This document shows positions 1 to 6,100 of a stretch of 9,791 bases of DNA, piece after piece. The stretch is from an uncultured Lachnospiraceae bacterium (GTDB lineage: Bacteria; Bacillota; Clostridia; Lachnospirales; Lachnospiraceae). Within the stretch, counting starts at the first letter, position 1. Each line of letters begins with the position of its first letter. The notes under the pieces are model-generated. The model was given only the letters and a program-made list of their open reading frames with translations. It had not been told where the DNA came from and did no database searches. The translations under genes and the position numbers were made by a program. The DNA lies in contig CAJUMC010000086.1 of NCBI GenBank assembly GCA_910587085.1, positions 1-9,791 on the forward strand, in the 5' to 3' direction.

Positions 1-113
1 CCGGGCCTTTACCCTATTGGAATCAAGATTTTGAACTTGTTTCGCAATTACCTATTTTACACAGATGCGCCGCAAAATCCGGCAATCCAAAATTCTGCGG
101 CGGCCGGTTTTCG
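1..113. other. Gene-free left edge with an inverted repeat
   Basis: I see no coding region here. A 7-bp inverted repeat pairs 68-74 (CGCCGCA) with 96-102 (TGCGGCG) around a 21-base loop, 12 bases past the stop codon of the SWIM gene. Its position fits a 3' end structure for that minus-strand gene. However, no T run follows the stem on either strand, so calling it an intrinsic terminator would be speculative. Confidence 0.3.
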
Positions 114-1568
114 CTAATACAGCAGCCGGATCACCTTATCTTCCGTGAGAATGCTGAGCGGCTGCAGCTTCAGCCTGCGCTCTGCGACGTCGTAATAAAA
201 CGCGCCCAGCAGCACCTGATCTTTTAACAGGCGTTCGTCGGGGAGAAGGGAGAGTCTGTCTGCGGATGGTTCGATGCCCGGCGCATCGCCGAGTGCGACG
301 GTTTCCCCCGTAGCATTTTTCAAAACAAAGGAATCGCCGATTCTGCCGATCTCAGAGAAGGAGACCAGCCGGATGTAAACCGGGTCGGCAAGAGCGTTCT
401 TTAAAATATTTTTGACGTTTTTCGTCTCGGCAGCGAGAGAGGACGCCGCCATGCCGCGCAGTGCGCGGATATCTTCCGGTGCAATATCGCGGAACTGCGT
501 ACTGTTCCAGCGGACGCGCAGATTTCCCTGCCCCGGATAGCAGGCGGCCGAGGCAATCTGAGCCACGCCGAAGACGGAATCTTCCTGCTTAACATATTTC
601 AGTGCTTTGATCGGGCGGTAATTATAGGTTACATAGATTGTTCCGTCGGCCAGATCCGCCCAGGCTCCGGCATCAATAAATTCCTTGCGCGCCTCGTCGT
701 AGACGCACCAGAAAGAGAGCTGCATCAGCTCTGCATTGGAGAGCGTTTTCCCGAGAGCCTCCAGCTCCGAGAGCTTCCATACGCCGCCGAGCTCCTCGTA
801 AAGCTCATTGTCATCCGGCGCCTCGTCGCCCCTTTCCAGCTTGTCCGACAGATACTGCTTTGACTTGCGCACGAGCGTCCAGAATTTTTCAAGCACGGCA
901 GTCGCGCTGTCGTAATGAGATTCGTTCCCGTCCTTCTGGAATGCTGCGATTTCCAGGATAAGCCCGTTAAGGAGGCGCTGCGGTCCGGGCAGATAATAAT
1001 CGCCCAGCTGCTTGGAAAGCTGCTCATAAGTTTTCAGCGCCGCGCCGCCCATGGTGCCGAGCCCTGCCCTCATCAGATCCCGCATCAGCTTTTCTGCGAG
1101 ATCAAGCCCTTCCAGCTGCTTTTTCAGCTTCTTGGCGCGTGCAGCCTTAGAAGATTTTGCGGCTGCCGCCTTCTTTTTCGCGGCTTCCTCCTCGGTCAGC
1201 GGAGCGGCTTCCTCACCTTCCTTTTTCCCGGCCTTTTTTGCGCGCTTTTTCAGAATATCCTCCGGGATCTCACAGGTTCCGAAGGTTTTTCCCGCCGCGA
1301 TCTCATACAGCAGGCCCAGTCCGTGCTTGCACGGGAACTGCCGGCTCGGGCAGGAACAGCGGCAGACCGGTGTGTCCGGTTCGATAAAATCGACCGTGGT
1401 GATATAATTGCTTTTTCCGCTCCCGGTGCATTCGCCGAGATAAAAGGTATCGTCGGCGGAGCATTCCAGTCGGACAAAGCCGCCTTTGACGGAAATTTTT
1501 TTGCCGTTGGAAGCGGCCGCTGCATTCGGGGCCATTGCCGCGATTTGTTGTTCGGTTACTTTCTGCAT
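114..1568 (-). CDS. SWIM zinc-finger protein of the MoxR/VWA-cluster type
   Basis: This 484-residue protein has no signal peptide or membrane segment and is presumably cytoplasmic. Residues 71-82 form a canonical SWIM zinc finger, CSCPSRQFPCKH (C71, C73, C80, H82). SWIM fingers bind DNA or proteins. The N-terminal context (AMAPNAAAASNGKKIS, then a GECTGSGKSNY block before the finger) matches the family whose genes usually sit beside a MoxR-type AAA+ ATPase and VWA-domain genes. That context is family knowledge; no such neighbour is visible here, and it would have to lie left of position 1. Residues 107-150 are a Lys/Ala/Glu-rich, probably helical linker. Residues 150-484 are an unrecognised region with no catalytic motif that I can identify. 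The start is ATG at 1568, preceded by GGGGG at about 4 bases. The gene follows the cohesin-like gene by 94 bases, with a hairpin between them. The family call is firm; the molecular role is unknown. Confidence 0.9.
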   Translation of the reverse strand: MQKVTEQQIAAMAPNAAAASNGKKISVKGGFVRLECSADDTFYLGECTGSGKSNYITTVDFIEPDTPVCRCSCPSRQFPCKHGLGLLYEIAAGKTFGTCEIPEDILKKRAKKAGKKEGEEAAPLTEEEAAKKKAAAAKSSKAARAKKLKKQLEGLDLAEKLMRDLMRAGLGTMGGAALKTYEQLSKQLGDYYLPGPQRLLNGLILEIAAFQKDGNESHYDSATAVLEKFWTLVRKSKQYLSDKLERGDEAPDDNELYEELGGVWKLSELEALGKTLSNAELMQLSFWCVYDEARKEFIDAGAWADLADGTIYVTYNYRPIKALKYVKQEDSVFGVAQIASAACYPGQGNLRVRWNSTQFRDIAPEDIRALRGMAASSLAAETKNVKNILKNALADPVYIRLVSFSEIGRIGDSFVLKNATGETVALGDAPGIEPSADRLSLLPDERLLKDQVLLGAFYYDVAERRLKLQPLSILTEDKVIRLLY

Positions 1569-1605
1569 AATACCCCCATTCTGTTCTGAGAACGCCCGTA
1601 TGCCG

Positions 1606-1635
1606 CCCCCGGAGAATTATGACCATCTCCGGGGG
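1606..1635 (-). other. Strong intergenic hairpin, possible 3' end of the cohesin-like gene
   Basis: A perfect 10-bp stem pairs 1606-1615 (CCCCCGGAGA) with 1626-1635 (TCTCCGGGGG) around a 10-base loop. It lies 27 bases past the stop codon of the cohesin-like gene and 37 bases before the SWIM start. On the minus strand no U tract follows, so a Rho-independent terminator is not demonstrated. It could instead stabilise or process a shared transcript. Confidence 0.5.
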
Positions 1636-1662
1636 ACAGCGATTTGTTCGGGAAGACCGGCT

Positions 1663-2937
1663 TTATTCTGCGGTTCCGTCGTCCTCGCTGACAATAACCG
1701 TGTATTTCCGCGGTTCTGTGGTCTGCTGATATTCGACGACCTTGCCGTTTTTATCATAGACCGGCTTTTCGGACTGAACCGCCCAAACCGTCAGTGTAGC
1801 TTTGCCCGGGCTTACCGCTGTGATCAAGCCGGTGGTTTTGTTCACCTTGAAGATCTTTGTATTCGATGAGCGGAAGCGAGGGGAGTCTGTAATTTTTGTT
1901 TTACCGCTCCAGATCTGTTTGCCGTCCGAATCGGTTCGGTAAGTCTTCAGAGTGAACGCTTCACCCACGGTCAGCTCCTTCAGATGAGCAGCGCTCTCTT
2001 CGCTGATTCCGGCGTCCGCCGCGTTTCTCTTCACCGTTATTTTACAGGTTTTTACAATTTTTTCTCCCGTCTCAAGATCCGTAAAGGTGGCCGTAACCTT
2101 GGCCGAGCCTACGCCGACCGCAGTGACAAGGCCCTTGGACTTTCCAACCGTTGCAACCTTGGTGTTGCTTGACTTGAAGGCGACGGAATAGCCCGTCTTA
2201 TTCCATACCTTGGCATAGCCCTTTTCGGAGTATGACTCGGTTACATCTCCGCCGATGTACAGCCGGAGACCGGAAAGCAGCTGAGGTCCGACCTCCGGAG
2301 TCGGCGTCGGCGCTTCCGTCGGCGTAGGGGTTGCTTCCGGAGTCGGAGTTGCTTCCGGAGTCGGAGTTGCTTCCGGTGTAGGAGTGGCCTCCGGGGTCGG
2401 CGTCGGATCCGGTGTCCACGGGATATCAGGTCCCGGAGTCGGCCAGGTGACTGACGGAGGGGTCGTCGGTGTCGGAGTCGGTGTTACGAGCTCCTGCAGC
2501 TCGGACCCTTCCACATATTTGACAGAGCCCGGTACGGCGCGGATCACTGCGGAAGCAGCGGTTCCGCTTGCGCTGAAGGCAACCACTTTTCCGACAGAGA
2601 GGGTTGTTGTGCCTTTGCCGAAGAGCGGTTCCGTGCCGGAGATATAAATGTTCATCGTGCGGGTCACGGTGTCATAGCGGAATTCCTGAACCTTAGCCGC
2701 GGCCTGTACGGCCTCGGAAAATTCAAATTCCACACGGGAGGCGCCTGCTGCGTTTACCGTAAGGCTGAACTGAAGGGAGGAGATCTTCCTGTCGGCTGCG
2801 CCTGCGGAGACAACGGATACGCCGGTTCCGTCCGTAATTATCTGGAAGCTGATATCGGCAGCTGCAAAAGCCTTGACCGGCAGCAGAGCAGCGATCAGAA
2901 GCAGCGCTATCAGCATTTTTTTCAGAGATTTTTTCAT
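1663..2937 (-). CDS. Secreted cohesin-like / Big2 protein with Thr-Pro repeat linker
   Basis: This 424-residue secreted protein starts at ATG 2937, giving a clean signal peptide: KK, a hydrophobic LIALLLIAALL core, and a cut near KAFA-A (about residues 25-26). A longer frame to 3009 adds 24 charged residues before the signal and is unlikely; AGAGG precedes ATG 2937 at a short distance. Residues about 28-150 are a cohesin-like beta-sandwich (SSLQFSLTV, VEFEFSEA, a YDTVTRTMNIYISGTEPLF strand pair, then TTLSVGKVVAF). Residues 151-217 are a Thr/Pro linker with TPTPEA repeats. Residues about 218-302 and 318-417 are two Big2 Ig-like domains (SSNTKVATV...GLVTAVGVGSAKVT; SSNTKIFKV...GLITAVSPGKATLTV). 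There is no sortase motif, S-layer domain or C-terminal membrane segment, so attachment to the cell is unexplained. The gene lies directly downstream of a dockerin-bearing peptidase, which suggests it could receive that dockerin. The cohesin assignment rests on motif reading and is less certain than the Big2 calls. Confidence 0.85.
   Translation of the reverse strand: MKKSLKKMLIALLLIAALLPVKAFAAADISFQIITDGTGVSVVSAGAADRKISSLQFSLTVNAAGASRVEFEFSEAVQAAAKVQEFRYDTVTRTMNIYISGTEPLFGKGTTTLSVGKVVAFSASGTAASAVIRAVPGSVKYVEGSELQELVTPTPTPTTPPSVTWPTPGPDIPWTPDPTPTPEATPTPEATPTPEATPTPEATPTPTEAPTPTPEVGPQLLSGLRLYIGGDVTESYSEKGYAKVWNKTGYSVAFKSSNTKVATVGKSKGLVTAVGVGSAKVTATFTDLETGEKIVKTCKITVKRNAADAGISEESAAHLKELTVGEAFTLKTYRTDSDGKQIWSGKTKITDSPRFRSSNTKIFKVNKTTGLITAVSPGKATLTVWAVQSEKPVYDKNGKVVEYQQTTEPRKYTVIVSEDDGTAE
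2331..2402 (-). repeat. Four 18-bp tandem units encoding TPTPEA repeats
   Basis: Units lie at 2331-2348, 2349-2366, 2367-2384 and 2385-2402. The first two are identical and the other two differ at a few positions, mostly third codon bases. Each encodes one hexapeptide of the Thr/Pro linker between the cohesin-like and Big2 domains. The unit length keeps the frame, so gain or loss of units would only change linker length. Related degenerate Thr-Pro sequence extends on both sides (2287-2487). Confidence 0.9.
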
Positions 2938-2952
2938 GATTCCTCTCATTCC

Positions 2953-2966
2953 GCCGCGTGAGCGGC
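2953..2966 (-). promoter_or_regulatory. Small hairpin just upstream of the cohesin-like gene RBS
   Basis: A 5-bp stem, GCCGC (2953-2957) with GCGGC (2962-2966), closes a tetraloop. It ends about 16 bases before ATG 2937 and just upstream of the AGAGG ribosome-binding sequence. It could influence translation start. There is no direct evidence for a regulatory role. Confidence 0.3.
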
Positions 2967-2975
2967 ATTTATTTT

Positions 2976-3023
2976 TGCGGGGCCTCGCTGTTCCTCCGGA
3001 GCCCCGCATTTTCTGCGGGGCTC
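2976..3023 (-). other. GC-rich inverted repeats able to form two competing stems
   Basis: GAGCCCCGCA (2999-3008) pairs perfectly over 10 bp with TGCGGGGCTC (3014-3023). Its inner part GCCCCGCA (3001-3008) also pairs over 8 bp with a second copy, TGCGGGGC, at 2976-2983. Only one of the two stems can form at a time. The element lies in the leader or intergenic space upstream of the cohesin-like gene. No U tract follows on the minus strand. Confidence 0.6.
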
Positions 3024-3048
3024 TCCTTTGGAGGGGAGCTCCGCCTTC

Positions 3049-3081
3049 TGCGAAGCCCTGTATTTACCGCAGGGCTTCGCA
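3049..3081 (-). other. 12-bp perfect hairpin downstream of the M60 gene
   Basis: TGCGAAGCCCTG (3049-3060) pairs with CAGGGCTTCGCA (3070-3081) around a 9-base loop. The stem starts 35 bases past the stop codon of the M60 gene on the minus strand. It could be a 3' end or stabiliser for that transcript. No T run follows on either strand, so intrinsic termination is not supported. The motif CGCAGGGCTTCG (3068-3079) recurs in expanded form in the M60 gene leader (8291-8308). Confidence 0.55.
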
Positions 3082-3116
3082 TACTGCCTGAAATAATTCA
3101 TATCCTGCAGAACCGG

Positions 3117-6100
3117 TTACTGCGTGCCTCCACCCTGGAGTGTAATTCCAGGCAGCTCTTCCGGTATAAGCTCAAACAGGGAGTCGCTGACAAGCCGCTG
3201 TCCCTCGTTGGTCAGAGCGTTGTTTACACGGTAGAGCTCCGCGCGCACCTGTGTGATTCCTGCAAGCACGTTCGGATCGTCCGACTCAAGCCAGTAGATC
3301 CATACGCCGTCCGAGGTATTTGCGATGTTGCCTTCCTCCGGTACGTCGGCCATAATAATCTGGCTGGAACGAAGCGTTCCGTCTGCATCTGCTCCGCCTA
3401 CGATATTGCCGTTCTGATCATAGAGAACCACAACGTTGTAAGCCGGGCTGCCCTTGTATGCACCGGAGAAGATAACGGAGCCTGCCGGAATTACTTCGTC
3501 GGCATTCTGGCCGTACTGGTAGTCGGCGGTCAGCCGGCCGATCGCCGGTGTATTGTCGTCCGTTCTGCGGAAATCGACATTATCCCCGGTTACGCCGAGC
3601 ACATCCAGCTCCGCGATGGACACGGTGCTTCCCGCTCCGCGGAGGCTCAGACGGACTGCCGATGCCTGATAGGTGCTTACATATTTCTTATCCGCGTTGG
3701 CAAAATGGATCGTGTTTACAGTATCCTTGCCGAAGCTTCCCTCTGCCGCAGTGATCCATTCGCCGCCGGAAAGTACTTCGATCACATAGGTGCCTGCCGG
3801 CACAGATGTGCCTGCCGTGAGCTTGAAGCCGGTCACAGTGAGGTCCTTGCCGAATTCCAGCGTGATCTGAGGAGCTGCACCAGCCGTCGCCGTGTATACG
3901 GTTGCGGTATCATGGTCGATAAGCTTATCGCGCTCGCGCACGGTTTCCTCCATATTTTCCGTGTCGGTATCGTAGATTACGTCCGTGGACGGGGAGCTGC
4001 TTTCCGTCTCGCCTGCTACGGTCAGGTCTGCCGTGCTTACGGTCCAGAAGGCTTTATCCAGACTGCCGTCATGCTCAATCTTGAGCGGCTGAAGCACCTT
4101 TGCCGCAGAGCGGTTGAGATACTTGTCGATAACAGCAACCTCGTACCATACCACACGGTTGTTGATGGAAGCGATGGTGTCGCTGAAGGTGTTTCCTGTC
4201 GCAAAGCCGACCGGTTCCTTGGTCGTTTTGCCGCCGGAGATCATGCATCTTGTAATCTCATAGCCAAGCACATCCTCCGCCGGAATTCCCTTGGAGCCGA
4301 GAACGAGATCGATCCGGTTTGCCTCGTTTGCATTGATCGAAGCAGTGGTATCGTCGCTTACGGCATTCACGGTGCCTTCGGTATTGAGCGAGCTCTTGCC
4401 GCCTTTCAGGCTGTACACTCTGGAATCGTCGGATACATAATAGATAGCCCTTGTCTCCGTTGTAAACTGAGACGCGTAAGCGATTGTATCTGCGTCCGGA
4501 GTCATTCCCCAGCGCTCGAAGAATTCAAGGATATTCTTCTCCGCAGCCGCACAGGAAAGACGCATCAGCACCTGATCCGAACCGCCCGAGAGCGTCAGCT
4601 CAACGCCGCCTTCTGCGGCCTTCGGCGCCTTGGAAGGCGTTCTTGCGTAGGTATCCACACGCGCAAAGAAGAGATTTGCCAGCTGCTCATCATGATTATC
4701 CCATGTTTTGTAGTTGTAGCCTTTGTCATAAGCGAGGTGGAGCTGCCAGTACATGCCGAGCTGCGTAAATACATTCGAAGCCTTGCCCTTTGTGCCGGAC
4801 GTCACCTTCTTGTAAACATTGTCATACTTGAAACGAACGGTATCGTTGTTGTCGTGTGCCTGCGCCAGTACGGCAAAGTAGTTGTTCGTAATCTCTGCTA
4901 CTGCGTAAGCGCCCTGGTTGATGTTGTGCCCGATCTCGTGCGCAATGCCCCAGCCGAAGTAGCGGCCGCTGACATATCTGCCTTCGCTGTCGGATACAAC
5001 CGGCGAAGCGCTGATCATGCCAGGAGCAGAACCCCATTCAATACCGATATGGTTGCCTGCAGCGTACATGAATGCTCCGGAGAACATTCTCTGGTAGCGG
5101 ATGTTCAGGTGCCCCTTCGGAAGCTGATCCTTTGGATCCTTTGCAGTTGCATTCAGACCCTTGTGCTGATAGAACAGAAGCATCATGTCGTCCATGGCGT
5201 CCATGGAATCCAGAAGCCTCTGTGCTTTCTCCTGTACGGTGCCGGTTCCTGCGCCGCCCAGAATCTGAGCTGCCGGCAGGGAGAGCAGCATGTTGTCCAG
5301 AAGGATATCGGAAGCACCAAGGATACAGTTCTGCGGATCATAATCCAGCTGATTTACAAATGCGTGCGTCGAATTGGTGTGGAATCTCTCGTGATTCTTC
5401 TGCATCGCACTTACGTAATCCTCAAGCTCTGTGATATATGCGGAAGCTTTTGCCAGACGCTGGCCGGCATCCGTTACCTTGTAAAGATCAAGACGCGGAA
5501 CGGATACGCCGCCGCTTGCTCTTACCGCGTAGCGGTCGGCAGAATTGTCTCCGGTATACTCAATATACAGCGCGCCTCCGTTTTCCTGCTCGGCAAGCGT
5601 GCCGATCCGCGGAATATCAATGATGTTGGCGCCGATTTTCAGGTTGGTAACAACGGTAGCCATCGGGCCGGACTCGGAATGATACTGAGTTGCAACCAGT
5701 CTCAGGTTCGTCGCCTCGCCGCTCTTTTTGCTGCTGTGCCCGACATAGATCGTTATCTTTTCGCCTGCCGCTGCCGTAAGTCCGAGAGGCTGCCATGCGT
5801 TCAGACCGCCGAAGCCGCGGCCGACGTCGTTCGTCGTGATACCGCTGTGAATTTCGATCGGGGCCTTGAGTGCGACATCGTTCAGAATATCCTCTGCCGT
5901 TTTCAGCTCGCGCTCCAGTGCCTCCAGATTCGGGTTGTATTCTCCGCTCACCTCGTCGATCTCGTTGGCCTTTACCCTGAGACGATCAATGGTTTCCTGG
6001 GTGACGCCGCTCTTCAGAACGGTGTGCAGATCATCCTCGTAAAGAGCCATGATCTCATCCATCATTGTGTCATAGTGATAGAAGTAAATCTCCGCAATGC

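Noticed and set aside
2331..2402. 18-bp repeats as a CRISPR or intergenic repeat array
   Set aside because: The units are directly contiguous with no spacers, are in frame, and encode a Thr-Pro linker.
2938..3009. Upstream start for the cohesin-like protein at 3009
   Set aside because: It would place 24 charged residues ahead of a complete signal peptide and lie within the hairpin-forming intergenic repeats.
3138..3152. LPGIT near the M60 C-terminus as a sortase signal
   Set aside because: The last residue is not G as in LPxTG, and only seven residues follow, with no hydrophobic segment or positively charged tail.
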